Below are positions 29,106-37,709 of a stretch of DNA of 64,000 bases, in pieces. Position numbers and translations under genes: made by a program. Source of the DNA: Saprospiraceae bacterium (lineage in GTDB: Bacteria; Bacteroidota; Bacteroidia; Chitinophagales; Saprospiraceae); contig JADJLN010000011.1 of the NCBI GenBank assembly GCA_016710115.1, positions 62,001 through 126,000 on the forward strand, written 5' to 3'. The notes under the pieces were generated by a model. That model was not told the origin of the DNA. It saw only the letters and a list, made by a program, of their open reading frames with translations, and did not search any database. Each line of letters opens with the position of its first letter. The stretch's first letter is position 1.

Positions 29106-29184
29106 GCTGCAGAGGTACATCTTTTTCACATGCTGGAGCAGAGAAATCCCTGCAAGGCATAGAAAATACGAACTGTTTCTCTGC

Positions 29185-29550
29185 CTATTGAGGTGTTGAA
29201 TCCGGTGGAATAATGCCCGTTTTTTCGCCGAAGTAGTGGACAAACTGCTGGAATTGCTCAGCCAGTTCAATGTGATTGCTGGCCTTCAAATACGTGTCCG
29301 TCATGGATCGGAGCGTGTGGAAGATCATCCGGTCCATTTCTGCCACCTGCATGTCTTCAGTCCACAAATCAATTTTCAAAGTTTCTTTTGCTTTCCGCTC
29401 GAAGAGCGAGAGAAACATCGCCTTACAGGGTTGCGGCTCCACTCCACCCTGATCATCGGCCTCCCAGGTGATCTCCACCGGAATATTTGCTTCATTCAAA
29501 CCGACATTAATCCTGATCTGACTGGTTTTCACGATGTTGGAATTTCCCAC
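29185..29550 (-). CDS. gldC: Gliding motility protein GldC
   Basis: 121 residues. KTSQIRINVGLNEANIPVEITWEADD, KAMFLSLFERKAKETLKIDLWTEDM and VAEMDRMIFHTLRSMTDTY match the GldC family throughout. GldC is a small cytoplasmic protein required for, or enhancing, gliding and T9SS function in Flavobacterium. Its presence with T9SS cargo elsewhere in the window implies a functional T9SS in this organism. The gene ends a run starting with the TraB-like gene and lies just before the SRP RNA gene on the same strand. Confidence 0.95.
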   Translation of the reverse strand: MGNSNIVKTSQIRINVGLNEANIPVEITWEADDQGGVEPQPCKAMFLSLFERKAKETLKIDLWTEDMQVAEMDRMIFHTLRSMTDTYLKASNHIELAEQFQQFVHYFGEKTGIIPPDSTPQ

Positions 29551-29553
29551 AAT

Positions 29554-30228
29554 TCACAGTTTTTGCCGGGACAGGTTTCTGATTTCCCGGTAATGATAAA
29601 TCTGATGACCATCCAGACCCATCCGGGCAGCGTTCACCATGGCTGTTGCCAACATGGGTACAGGCATGGGTGAATACCGTCCAAACAGGTCGTCTTTGAT
29701 ATTGGAGAAGAAACGGAACAGGATAATGGCGATGCGTTCACTCAGGCGGAACTCCTGCCGTTTACCAAGCAGGAGCGATGGTCTGAAAATCTGGACTGAT
29801 TCAAATCCGGCATCTTTCAAGCCATCTTCCAGTTGCCCTTTGACCCGATTGTAAAATAGGGCAGAGGATGAATCCGCTCCGACCGAAGAAACGAGAATGC
29901 AGTGGTTGATTCCTGCATCTTGAGCTCGCAATGCTACGGAGAGTGGGATATCGAGATCGATTTCCTGAAAGTTCTCCTGACTTCCTGCTTTTTTTATGGT
30001 CGTGCCAAATGCAATGAACAGATCATCGGCCACAAACCACTCGGATGATTCGGGGAGAGAAGTCAAATCGAAGACATGTTCTTCGATTCGGGGATCCGTG
30101 AATCCGGATGGCCTGCGATTCAGAAGGCGGACCTTCTGATAGGTCAAATCCTTCAGAAGCTCATTGACAAGATGATGGCCGACCAATCCCGTTGCACCCA
30201 GTACCAATGCCGTTCTCGGATCATTCAT
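29554..30228 (-). CDS. NAD(P)-binding atypical SDR (HTATIP2-like oxidoreductase)
   Basis: 224 residues. The Rossmann motif VLGATGLVGHHLVNELL, then FIAFGTTIKKAG, VSSVGADSSSALFYNRVKGQLE (catalytic-type YxxxK as YNRVK) and IFRPSLLLGKRQEFR define the HTATIP2/TIP30-like family of extended SDRs. The substrate is unknown. The start overlaps the end of the upstream TraB-like gene by 8 bp, and gldC follows 3 bp after the stop, so the three are probably one transcript. Confidence 0.9.
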   Translation of the reverse strand: MNDPRTALVLGATGLVGHHLVNELLKDLTYQKVRLLNRRPSGFTDPRIEEHVFDLTSLPESSEWFVADDLFIAFGTTIKKAGSQENFQEIDLDIPLSVALRAQDAGINHCILVSSVGADSSSALFYNRVKGQLEDGLKDAGFESVQIFRPSLLLGKRQEFRLSERIAIILFRFFSNIKDDLFGRYSPMPVPMLATAMVNAARMGLDGHQIYHYREIRNLSRQKL

Positions 30229-31027
30229 TCAATCGGATTCTGACAGGAACCAAACGAAATCCACTCTTTTTCAACCGAGCGAGGATGCCTTTACCTCCCC
30301 ACAAGTGCGCTGCGCCGACGGCAATAAAATGAGGCTTGTTTTCAAACATTCTGCTGATGCGTTTGGCCATCCGCCGATTCCGATCCAGCAACAGCAACTT
30401 CCGCAGGCTTCCCAGTTGTTTTCGGGATACCCGATACAGCTGGCGGATGTCCTGTCGCAGGTACCATTTGACCTGATTCCTGACCTGCCGTTTGTATTTG
30501 CTCTGGTTGGCCAAAACCTGGACCAACTGTTTTTTCTGAACATCGAGCGGAATCGTTTCCAGGATGGCCAATTGTTCGTTAAGCGTCTCAACGCCGCCAA
30601 TGGACAGTCCCATGGCTTCTCCATGAACGGCCAGAACCAGATCGAACGGTTGAGTGGCTTCCTTACCGAGAAGTTCCTCCACGAGAGCCTGTAACAACAT
30701 CAGGGGAGGTAAATTCACATATTGATCCAATGTGCCGAGATGAAATCTGTGCAGCAATTTTTTGAGCGCATTCTTCTGCTTTCGGGACAACATGGGAGTC
30801 CAGTCTTCGACAGGAGAAAGGGTAGATACAGGATCCCCGGATGTCTCGTGAATCGAAAACTCTGTTGCCAGCACCTGGCATTGGGTCACATATGGTTCCA
30901 GGAGAGGGAGCAGTGCATGTACGCGTTGATCCCGAGTATGCATGGTACCCAGAACATAGCCGCAAAACGTCTTATCCGGGAGGCGGACCTCCCACAGCAA
31001 GCACTGATTTTTTTTTGCCGTGCCCAT
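30221..31027 (-). CDS. TraB/GumN-family protein
   Basis: 268 residues. An N-terminal LWEVRLPDKTFCGYVLGTMHTRD with the family GTxH motif, a helical middle, and the C-terminal ENKPHFIAVGAAHLWGGKGILARLKKSGFRLVPV (GAxHLxGxxGxxxxLxxxGY pattern) identify the TraB/PrgY/GumN superfamily, thought to be metal-dependent proteases of the Tiki type. No signal peptide is visible, so it may be cytoplasmic, unlike many family members. It overlaps the SDR gene downstream; the Lrp gene lies 27 bp upstream on the same strand. Confidence 0.9.
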   Translation of the reverse strand: MGTAKKNQCLLWEVRLPDKTFCGYVLGTMHTRDQRVHALLPLLEPYVTQCQVLATEFSIHETSGDPVSTLSPVEDWTPMLSRKQKNALKKLLHRFHLGTLDQYVNLPPLMLLQALVEELLGKEATQPFDLVLAVHGEAMGLSIGGVETLNEQLAILETIPLDVQKKQLVQVLANQSKYKRQVRNQVKWYLRQDIRQLYRVSRKQLGSLRKLLLLDRNRRMAKRISRMFENKPHFIAVGAAHLWGGKGILARLKKSGFRLVPVRIRLNE

Positions 31028-31053
31028 ATCAGGCTGCGTTCTGAAGTCGCAGA

Positions 31054-31545
31054 TTAAATGGCATCCGGATTCTCATAATCAAAGGGCAGAACCTTTGATT
31101 GCTTCACCATGGACAGGGCCATCAAGGTCTTCAACCGTTCGATTTCTTCGATCTGACTCAATGTCTTGAACAATAGCTGCTCATAGGTTGGGATATCCTT
31201 GACGACGATCTTGATCAGCACATCGGCTTCACCGGTAATGATATAGCACTCGGTGATCTCGTGGATCTTCTTGATCTTGTCCAGGAACTGATTGAGTGCG
31301 TTCTCTTTTTGCCATGCCAACGAAACAAGGACAAAAGTCTGCACATTCAACCCGATGACCTGTGGGTCGACCATCGCATGATAGCTCATGATCACTCCGG
31401 ACTGTTCGAGTTTGCGCACACGCTCCAGGGTTGGTGCAGGCGACAGGCCGATCCGCTTTGACAATTCCAGATTTGTAATCTTGCTGCTTTCTTGCAGAAT
31501 CCGGAGGATGCGCAAATCCACTTTATCTAACTTAAAATCGATCAT
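31054..31545 (-). CDS. Lrp/AsnC-family transcriptional regulator
   Basis: 163 residues. The N-terminal winged HTH (LDKVDLRILRILQESSKITNLELSKRIGLSPAPTLERVRKLEQSGVI) precedes a RAM/AsnC ligand-binding domain (VLVSLAWQKENALNQF; ITGEADVLIKIVVKD; EIERLKTLMALSMVK). Lrp-type proteins sense amino acids and regulate their metabolism. The neighbour on the same strand is glutamate dehydrogenase, and an 11-bp inverted repeat lies between them; both point to nitrogen control, which is an inference. Confidence 0.95.
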   Translation of the reverse strand: MIDFKLDKVDLRILRILQESSKITNLELSKRIGLSPAPTLERVRKLEQSGVIMSYHAMVDPQVIGLNVQTFVLVSLAWQKENALNQFLDKIKKIHEITECYIITGEADVLIKIVVKDIPTYEQLLFKTLSQIEEIERLKTLMALSMVKQSKVLPFDYENPDAI

Positions 31546-31589
31546 GGAGAATTTTATATCGAATAACCCGTATTTCTGGAATAAGTTTA

Positions 31590-31625
31590 AAGGGAGGATG
31601 CTTTTTTACAAATTCATCCTCCCTT
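31590..31625. terminator. 11-bp inverted repeat between gdhA and the Lrp gene
   Basis: AAGGGAGGATG (31590-31600) and CATCCTCCCTT (31615-31625) form a perfect hairpin with a 14-nt loop. On the minus strand it lies 40 bp after the gdhA stop and is followed by TTTAAAC, a weak U-run. It may end gdhA transcripts. Its position 45 bp upstream of the Lrp gene also allows a regulatory role. Confidence 0.5.
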
Positions 31626-31664
31626 ACTGGAAAGTCTTCCAAATTCAGATAAATACTGACTGCA

Positions 31665-33083
31665 TCATGGGAAAATTCCGCGGGAGATGTAATCATTAGC
31701 CACCTTGTTCAAAGCACTGACAAAGGCCGCTGTTCGCATATCCTGAATCTTTTTCTTTCGCTTGTAGATCTCGCGGATCTGCTGATAGGCTGTAATCATG
31801 GTTTCTTCCAGGCCGGAACGAACCAGATCGATCTCATCTGCACCCCGTGCGACAAGTGCTTTTTCACGATCACCCAATTGTTTACCCGTCATGTTGAGCA
31901 CCAATTGAACGATGTTATCGTAGTTCTGCTGATTGAACCGCTTTTCCATGCGGCCAAAACGCATATGGCTCAAATTCTTCAACCATTCGAAATACGATAC
32001 GGTTACACCGCCAGCGTTGAGGTACATATCCGGTACAACCAGGATACCCTTCTTCAGCAATACCTCTTCTGCATCTGCAGTGACCGGGCCATTGGCTGCT
32101 TCGCCGATAATCTTGGCCTTGATCTTGGCTGCATTGCCAATATGGATCTGGCTTTCCAGCGCTGCAGGTACCAGAATGTCGCATTCCAGCTCCAGAGCGG
32201 ATGTTCTGTCCTTCAGGGTTTTGGTACCCGGGAAGCCGAGAATCGACCCTGTTTCCTTTCTGAATTTGACCAATTCTCCGACATTGATCCCTTTCTCAGA
32301 ATAGATACTGCCTTCGTACTCTGCAATACCGATTACTTTGACATCGCCTTCTTCCTGACAGATTGTCCCTGTAAATGCACCGACATTGCCAAGCCCCTGA
32401 ATGACCATGGTCTTGCCTGCCATACCGGTAGTCAGTCCCAGTTTGTTCATGTCATCCTTGAAATTGCATGCTTCGCGCAATCCATAATACACACCACGTC
32501 CGGTTGCCTCATCTCGACCGCGAATACCATTCTGGTCGACTGGTTTACCCGTTACACAGGCGGCCCCATCGATCTCCCCGTGATTGAAGCTCAGATAGGT
32601 GTCCAGAATCCAGGCCATTTCTCGGCTACCTGTTCCGTAATCGGGAGCAGGTACATCGATACCCGGGCCGATGAAGTTCTTCCGAATCAACTCGGCTGCA
32701 TAGCGCCGTGTTATCTTTTCCAGTTGGTTCGTCGTATACTTTCGCGGGCTGATCTTGACCCCACCTTTCGCACCTCCGAAAGGCACATCGACAATGGCAC
32801 ATTTGTACGTCATTAATGAAGCCAAAGCCATCACCTCTTCCTGATTCACATGAATACTGTATCGAATTCCTCCCTTTGTTGGAAGTCGATGATGAGAATG
32901 TTGAACCCGATAGGCTTCGATGGTCTGATATTCGTTGCCAATTTTCACAGGAAACCGCATCGAATAGACCGAATTGCACACTTTGATCTGCTCCAGCAGA
33001 CCCTTGTGCAAGTCTGTGTGTCCTGCTGCTTTATCAAAGTTTTTCTGGACACTTTCGTAAAAACTGATATCTCCGACTTTCAT
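31665..33083 (-). CDS. Glu/Leu/Phe/Val dehydrogenase family, probable glutamate dehydrogenase
   Basis: 472 residues. RLPTKGGIRYS, the catalytic-region motif VDVPFGGAKGGVKI, VPAPDYGTGSREMAWILDTY, the dinucleotide motif VIQGLGNVGAFTG and GEAANGPVTADAEEVL are all intact. It interconverts glutamate and 2-oxoglutarate plus ammonia; which of NADH/NADPH it uses cannot be told. The length is closer to the archaeal/thermophile-like 420-470 group. Its ATG overlaps the stop of the CcmD-like gene (ATGA), so it is expressed with the cytochrome c maturation genes, an unusual pairing. Confidence 0.95.
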   Translation of the reverse strand: MKVGDISFYESVQKNFDKAAGHTDLHKGLLEQIKVCNSVYSMRFPVKIGNEYQTIEAYRVQHSHHRLPTKGGIRYSIHVNQEEVMALASLMTYKCAIVDVPFGGAKGGVKISPRKYTTNQLEKITRRYAAELIRKNFIGPGIDVPAPDYGTGSREMAWILDTYLSFNHGEIDGAACVTGKPVDQNGIRGRDEATGRGVYYGLREACNFKDDMNKLGLTTGMAGKTMVIQGLGNVGAFTGTICQEEGDVKVIGIAEYEGSIYSEKGINVGELVKFRKETGSILGFPGTKTLKDRTSALELECDILVPAALESQIHIGNAAKIKAKIIGEAANGPVTADAEEVLLKKGILVVPDMYLNAGGVTVSYFEWLKNLSHMRFGRMEKRFNQQNYDNIVQLVLNMTGKQLGDREKALVARGADEIDLVRSGLEETMITAYQQIREIYKRKKKIQDMRTAAFVSALNKVANDYISRGIFP

Positions 33084-33289
33084 GAAGGATTGATTTGATT
33101 CTCGATTCGATTAATTCGTCGTTCTAATCTGACCAGAAGTAGAATGATCCCCGCAAAGATGCTGAGGATTACTGCAAAAACCACATATATCTTCCCGGTA
33201 GATCGAAAGAAATCCTGTTCAGGACCAGCAGCCCATGAGGTTGCACTCGCAATCAGGAAGACAAATAAGGATAGAATTCGTTTGCTCAT
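33080..33289 (-). CDS. CcmD-like small membrane protein
   Basis: 69 residues: a signal-like N-terminal segment (MSKRILSLFVFLIASATSWA), then a single membrane helix (about 33-53, IYVVFAVILSIFAGIILLLV) and a short basic-amphipathic tail (RLERRINRIENQINPS). This matches the CcmD family of heme-handling accessory proteins, and its position immediately after ccmC supports it. CcmD helps release CcmE from the CcmABC complex in system I cytochrome c maturation. The sequence itself is too short for more. Confidence 0.8.
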   Translation of the reverse strand: MSKRILSLFVFLIASATSWAAGPEQDFFRSTGKIYVVFAVILSIFAGIILLLVRLERRINRIENQINPS

Positions 33290-33291
33290 AT

Positions 33292-34359
33292 TTATTCTTG
33301 TGGTAGTTCACTGATTCGATGGCTGATGACCTGTACTCTGTACACCAATTCAGCCATCCAGAACCCGATCAGCGTCCATCCGATCACAGCCGGGTAAAAG
33401 ACCATACGCATCATATGGTCCAGGTCTTCTCCGCCCATGGCCGGATTGCCACCATTCCCCGGATGCAGACTGTCAGTCATCCTGGGAATGATAAACAAAA
33501 GCGGGATGAGGGTAGCAAAAGCAAAAATATTATAGGCAGAAGTGACCCGATCTCGTTTATCCGGGTCCTCAAAAGATCGATACAGTAGAAAATACGCGAG
33601 ATAGATCAAGGTGGCAATGGCAGCCATATTCTGTTTGACATCCATGCTCCAGAATGCATTCCAGGTAAACTTCGCCCAGAGCGCTCCTGTGACAAGACCG
33701 AGGATACCGTAAAGGAGGCCGATGGTGTTGAGCGCTCTGGTTTTGTCCGCACCCCACGGATCTGTTCCACGGATGTATCGGATGCTGTACACAAGAGAAA
33801 ACAGGAAGAGGAAGATCATCCCAAACCACATGGGTACGTGATAGTATGTGTTCCGGATGGTTTCTTCAAGAATGCCTCGATAGGGGAATCCGACAAAGGT
33901 GTTCACATGGAGGTTTTCAATCCGGTCCTTGCGCCAATAGGCATAACCCAATTCCTGGTTTTTCTCCAACTGGCGCAGAAACACGCTGGCTGGTTTGACA
34001 AATGCACCGTCAATCGCATTGTCGATAATCAGCGCGCAATCGACTGTCTGTTCGGGAACCGGAAGAAAGGGGGGGATGTGTATAAATGCAGTGATCCGAT
34101 TGTCATCCCTGACGGCAACCGAATCGGCCTTAATCATAAACTCATCATTGAGCTTCAACCAGATACGCGTGTCTTCAGAACGTGTAAAACGGGTATTATA
34201 CCCTGTTATGTCCAGAACAGCTAATGTATCCGGTCCAAATGCGGACGGTGAAACGTGAAGCACGCCGGGTTTCAATGGAATAAGCAGACCCGCTACAAGG
34301 GAATACAGCACCAGCAGTACACCAAGCAATTTCCACCCATATGACTTCAAAAACCGCAT
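33292..34359 (-). CDS. ccmC: CcmC/CcsA-type heme handling protein with extra periplasmic domain
   Basis: About 355 residues from ATG 34359; a longer start at 34413 would overlap ccmB. A first helix (about 7-29) is followed by a soluble beta-rich domain of about 130 residues (LHVSPSAFGPDTLAVLDITGYN ... YYHVP). Five helices follow with the tryptophan-rich heme motif in GALWAKFTWNAFWSMDVK and conserved histidines (YYHVPMWF; DHMMRMVFYP). It presents heme to CcmE in cytochrome c assembly. The inserted periplasmic domain is absent from the 245-residue proteobacterial CcmC. Confidence 0.9.
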   Translation of the reverse strand: MRFLKSYGWKLLGVLLVLYSLVAGLLIPLKPGVLHVSPSAFGPDTLAVLDITGYNTRFTRSEDTRIWLKLNDEFMIKADSVAVRDDNRITAFIHIPPFLPVPEQTVDCALIIDNAIDGAFVKPASVFLRQLEKNQELGYAYWRKDRIENLHVNTFVGFPYRGILEETIRNTYYHVPMWFGMIFLFLFSLVYSIRYIRGTDPWGADKTRALNTIGLLYGILGLVTGALWAKFTWNAFWSMDVKQNMAAIATLIYLAYFLLYRSFEDPDKRDRVTSAYNIFAFATLIPLLFIIPRMTDSLHPGNGGNPAMGGEDLDHMMRMVFYPAVIGWTLIGFWMAELVYRVQVISHRISELPQE

Positions 34360-34400
34360 GCCAAAATGTTCCTTTCTGCGTAGGCCCTGGAGAGCTTGTT

Positions 34401-35066
34401 TCAATCCCGCCAAATGTAGTTAAATAGGAGAATACCGAGCCCCCCGATCATCAGGTTCAGTCCACCAAGCATGAGAAATTCCACTTCAAGCAGATCCAGG
34501 GTAGAACCGGCAAGCAGGCTGGCATTGGTGATCTTTCCTGCCAGCATGACCAATCCGATGATCAATGGAAAACTGATGATCGTACTCAGGGTTGCACTGT
34601 TCCTTGACTGACTGCCGATTGCCGCAAGGAAACCGAATAACAGGGCGAGCCCCAGGCAGCCCAATCCAATGCCACTCCATAAAAATCCGGGTTGGAGAAC
34701 AGGCCATCCATGAAAGATGCTCATCAGCAGGATGGATACCAGGCTGACCAGCAACAGTAACAGAAAAATATAGAGTGACTTGGCCAGATACACTGCCAGC
34801 GGTTCAGCAAGTTGCATATAATACAAGCGACGTCCTCCCGTTTCCTGGAGATAGCTCAGCACTCCGATATTCACTGCAGAAAAGATGAGGATCACCCAGA
34901 ATATCCCCATCCAGACGCCTGGATCCGGTGATCCGAAAATATAGGCAGTCACCAGAATGATCACCAGGACATACAGAAACACCCCGGAAAGCGTTTGCCG
35001 GCTTTTCCCTTCCAGGTCCCAGTACAATCGAAGCAGTGACCAGCTTTGAGTGATGATTCGATCCAT
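34401..35066 (-). CDS. ccmB: Heme exporter subunit CcmB
   Basis: 221 residues, six predicted membrane helices, starting with a cytoplasmic helix (WSLLRLYWDLEGKSRQTLSG) typical of CcmB. Contains EPLAVYLAKSLYIFLLLLLVSLVSILL and FGFLAAIGSQSRNSATLSTIISFPLIIGLV, a conserved CcmB stretch. It is the permease subunit of the CcmAB transporter. No ccmA ATPase gene is present in the window. ccmC and ccmD follow on the same strand. The amidase gene is divergent, with starts about 90 bp apart. Confidence 0.93.
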   Translation of the reverse strand: MDRIITQSWSLLRLYWDLEGKSRQTLSGVFLYVLVIILVTAYIFGSPDPGVWMGIFWVILIFSAVNIGVLSYLQETGGRRLYYMQLAEPLAVYLAKSLYIFLLLLLVSLVSILLMSIFHGWPVLQPGFLWSGIGLGCLGLALLFGFLAAIGSQSRNSATLSTIISFPLIIGLVMLAGKITNASLLAGSTLDLLEVEFLMLGGLNLMIGGLGILLFNYIWRD

Positions 35067-35140
35067 CGGTGCGAAGTTACCGCAAAAACAATTCGACGGT
35101 TATTCCTGTGGAAATGCATCCGCTCCTTTTGCGAAACTTA

Positions 35141-35148
35141 TACCTTTA
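35141..35148 (+). promoter_or_regulatory. -7-like box TACCTTTA just before the amidase start
   Basis: TACCTTTA ends 5 bp before the proposed GTG start at 35154. If used, the transcript would be nearly leaderless. No TTG occurs at the right distance, so this is weak. Confidence 0.3.
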
Positions 35149-35153
35149 CGCCT

Positions 35154-36350
35154 GTGTGGCATCTGTTGATCATCCCTTTTCTGTTACTCGGTCATGTGCT
35201 GGCTGGCCAGAATGAAACCGGTTATCTGACAACCCAGGCTGAACGGGGGATGGCGTTCTGTCTCTGCTCAGGCGATATGACCGAAGCCTATTCCTGTAAT
35301 GTCGAGCAGTTCTATACACTCAACCAACTGGAAAAAACGGATGGATTGCTCCAGGGGAAAAGCTACCTGTTGCCCATTCGTCGGTTTGCCTACAATGGGA
35401 AAAGCATCCGGTCGACAATCGGGATCACGGATTTCGATCTGGCCGTACAGATCCAGCAATTCAATCGGGATGCACAAACCAAGGGCAGGCGTAAAGAAGC
35501 ATATGAAGTCGACAAAGACCTCTGGTTGCCCTTTCATTTTCTGCACTGCCTTTCCGAGATCTCTGACACAAAGGTACAACCGACCATCATGACTGATGTA
35601 AATCCGGTTGGTGGCTATTCCCTGTTCGGTTCGAAATACAGCCGGGTTGAACGGACATCCAGCGAACTGGCTGGCCAGGTGATCTATGTGATTGCCGGTC
35701 ATGGAGGCCCTGATCCAGGAGCCATGGGCAAGCGGGCCGGGTATACCCTGTGTGAGGATGAATATGCATATGATGTGTGCCTGCGGTTGGCACGCCAGCT
35801 GATCCAACGCGGGGCTCTTGTCTATATGATCGTCCGGGACGAAAATGATGGTATCCGGGATGATGCCTATCTGGATTGTGATAATGACGAAATCGTCCTG
35901 GATAATCAGGTCATTCCACTCAATCAGAAGGAACGTCTCTATCAACGTACAGCTACGGTCAACCGGTTCTTTGAAAAACATAAAAAACAGGGTGTCCGAA
36001 AACAGACCACTGTAGAGATCCATGTCGATTCAAACAATCGCGGATTACGTCGGGATGTCTTTTTCTATCATTTGAAGGGCAGCAAAGGGGGCAAGAGTAT
36101 TGCAGATGAACTGCATCGGACATTCAAGGACAAGTATGGTATCCACCAGAGCAGCCGGGATTATCACGGTACAGTGACTTCTCGTGATCTCTACACGCTG
36201 CGCGAGACAAGTCCTCAAGCCGTTTACATCGAATTGGCCAATATCCGGAATCCGGAAGATCAGCGGCGGCTGGTGATCACCGACAATCGGGAGGCACTGG
36301 CAAAATGGATGGCCGAAGGATTGAGCAAAGCACTCACTACCCTCCCCTAG
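35154..36350 (+). CDS. N-acetylmuramoyl-L-alanine amidase (Amidase_3), exported
   Basis: About 398 residues from GTG 35154 (VWHLLIIPFLLLGHVLAGQ, a signal peptide). The in-frame extension to 35046 overlaps the divergent ccmB and is not needed. After about 190 residues without a recognised domain, the catalytic domain has VIYVIAGHGGPDPGAMG (zinc His), a Glu-rich EDEYAYD segment (zinc Glu), EIHVDSNN (zinc His) and YIELANIRNPEDQ (catalytic Glu). It cleaves the bond between MurNAc and the stem peptide during cell separation. The start codon is a GTG, since no ATG precedes the signal sequence in frame without overlap. Confidence 0.92.
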   Translation: MWHLLIIPFLLLGHVLAGQNETGYLTTQAERGMAFCLCSGDMTEAYSCNVEQFYTLNQLEKTDGLLQGKSYLLPIRRFAYNGKSIRSTIGITDFDLAVQIQQFNRDAQTKGRRKEAYEVDKDLWLPFHFLHCLSEISDTKVQPTIMTDVNPVGGYSLFGSKYSRVERTSSELAGQVIYVIAGHGGPDPGAMGKRAGYTLCEDEYAYDVCLRLARQLIQRGALVYMIVRDENDGIRDDAYLDCDNDEIVLDNQVIPLNQKERLYQRTATVNRFFEKHKKQGVRKQTTVEIHVDSNNRGLRRDVFFYHLKGSKGGKSIADELHRTFKDKYGIHQSSRDYHGTVTSRDLYTLRETSPQAVYIELANIRNPEDQRRLVITDNREALAKWMAEGLSKALTTLP

Positions 36351-36351
36351 A

Positions 36352-37102
36352 TTAACCCGTGGTTGCTGCCTTCTTCAAGAATTCCTGCAGGCCGTCCAAC
36401 GCAGGATCATCCATGACATATCGAATGTTCTGCTGGTAATAATGCTCCAGATCAAATGAATGATATCGTCCCTGTTCCGCCCGGACAATATCTGGAATGG
36501 CTTGCAACCCGGATCGAAATGCCTGATTCATCCAATTTTCCATTTCCGGATCCTTCTGGCCTCGGGTGACCCATGTGGCGAAGACAAACGGCAACCCCGT
36601 CAGAGCTTTCCATGCCTCACCCAAATCATAGGAATATGGAAAGATGTCCTTCGCCTGGATCGCCCGGTCACCGATGATCAGCCCGCCGGTTCGTCCAGCA
36701 ATGTGCGACTCGAAACCGGGCTTGGCCGCTTCAAATCCCGGATTGCACTGCCAATATTCTGTCAACAGAATCCTTGCCAGAAGCACTGAGGTACGAGATT
36801 GGTAGTCCAGTGCAACCTGATCCCATTCATGGATGGGTGTATGCCCGAAAAGACATACGGTTGCCACAGGGCCATCACATCCGATCCCATAATCACTGAT
36901 CCGAGACCAATTGTTCTGACCGATCAGGGCGCCAACCGGTATCAGACCGATATTTGCTCTTCCCGTTAAAAAAGGTTTCGGCACAATCCGCAGGATGGGC
37001 CTGAATCAATTCCATTCCATATGGCAAGCTCTCTTTCAGACCATGCAGAAAGGGCAACGTGTTGAGGTAGTTCACCAGGACCAGACGGCGCTGCTCAGCC
37101 AT
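36352..37102 (-). CDS. mqnA: Chorismate dehydratase (futalosine menaquinone pathway), one frameshift
   Basis: Start ATG 37102. VNYLNTLPFLHGLKE, then (second frame) ANIGLIPVGALIGQNNWSRISDYGIGCDGPVATVCLFG, LDYQSRTSVLLARILLTEYW, IGDRAI and LTGLPFVFATWV are the MqnA substrate-binding-protein-like fold. An extra base near 36960 breaks it. Makes 3-[(1-carboxyvinyl)oxy]benzoate from chorismate. The restored length is about 249 residues, normal. It overlaps the phosphatase gene by 8 bp and is the last gene of mqnE-phosphatase-mqnA. Confidence 0.92.
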
Positions 37103-37709
37103 GATTCAAGTGTGAAATGTCATTCTCCAGATGAATTTGGAACACGCGGCCATCCCATGATACGTGATACAGACCTGTATTGGCATGCGCGACTGACTCC
37201 ATATATGAGACAGATTGGTTTCTGATCCGGGTAATCAGGCATCTCAAGGCCCGGCCATGCGTACAAACAAGTATGTGTCGCTCAGGCCGGTTTTGCAATT
37301 CCTCCAGAAACCGGTCGATCCGGGTGATCAGCTGACTTGCACTTTCACCATTTGGTAAATGGGCAGCCAGGTCACCCTTTGCCCATGCGTCGATCATCCG
37401 GTCATAGGCCTGAATCATCTCGGGCTTACTGGGTCGACCTTCATGATCTCCCCATGAAATCTCATTGATCTCCTCGCGTTGGATCCACGGTAACGGCCTT
37501 TCAATAAATGGCTTCACGGTCTCCTGCGACCTTTTCAGACCGGATGTGATGACCAGTTCGAACGGGTGCTCCCGGTATTTATGAAAGAATGCGGTAGACT
37601 GGCCAATACCTGTATCATTCAACGACGGGTCAACACCGCTTCCCTGGACGATCCCCATGCGATTCAAATCTGTTTCACCATGTCGAAGAATAAAGATGTC
37701 CTTCTTCAT
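37095..37709 (-). CDS. Histidine phosphatase family protein
   Basis: 204 residues. IFILRHGETDLNRMGIVQG (phosphohistidine His in RHG), ITSGLKRSQET, INEISWGDHEG (acid), LPNGESASQLITRI and VCTHGRALRCLI (second catalytic His) are complete for the phosphoglycerate-mutase-like branch-1 fold. Its substrate is not known. Stop/start overlaps with both mqnE (1 bp, TGATG) and mqnA (8 bp) fix it in a menaquinone operon, although known futalosine-pathway intermediates need no such phosphatase. Confidence 0.92.
   Translation of the reverse strand: MKKDIFILRHGETDLNRMGIVQGSGVDPSLNDTGIGQSTAFFHKYREHPFELVITSGLKRSQETVKPFIERPLPWIQREEINEISWGDHEGRPSKPEMIQAYDRMIDAWAKGDLAAHLPNGESASQLITRIDRFLEELQNRPERHILVCTHGRALRCLITRIRNQSVSYMESVAHANTGLYHVSWDGRVFQIHLENDISHLNHG

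Noticed and set aside
31878..32816. 312-codon plus-strand ORF
   Set aside because: It lies entirely antisense to the well-supported glutamate dehydrogenase gene, and its translation has no recognisable domain.
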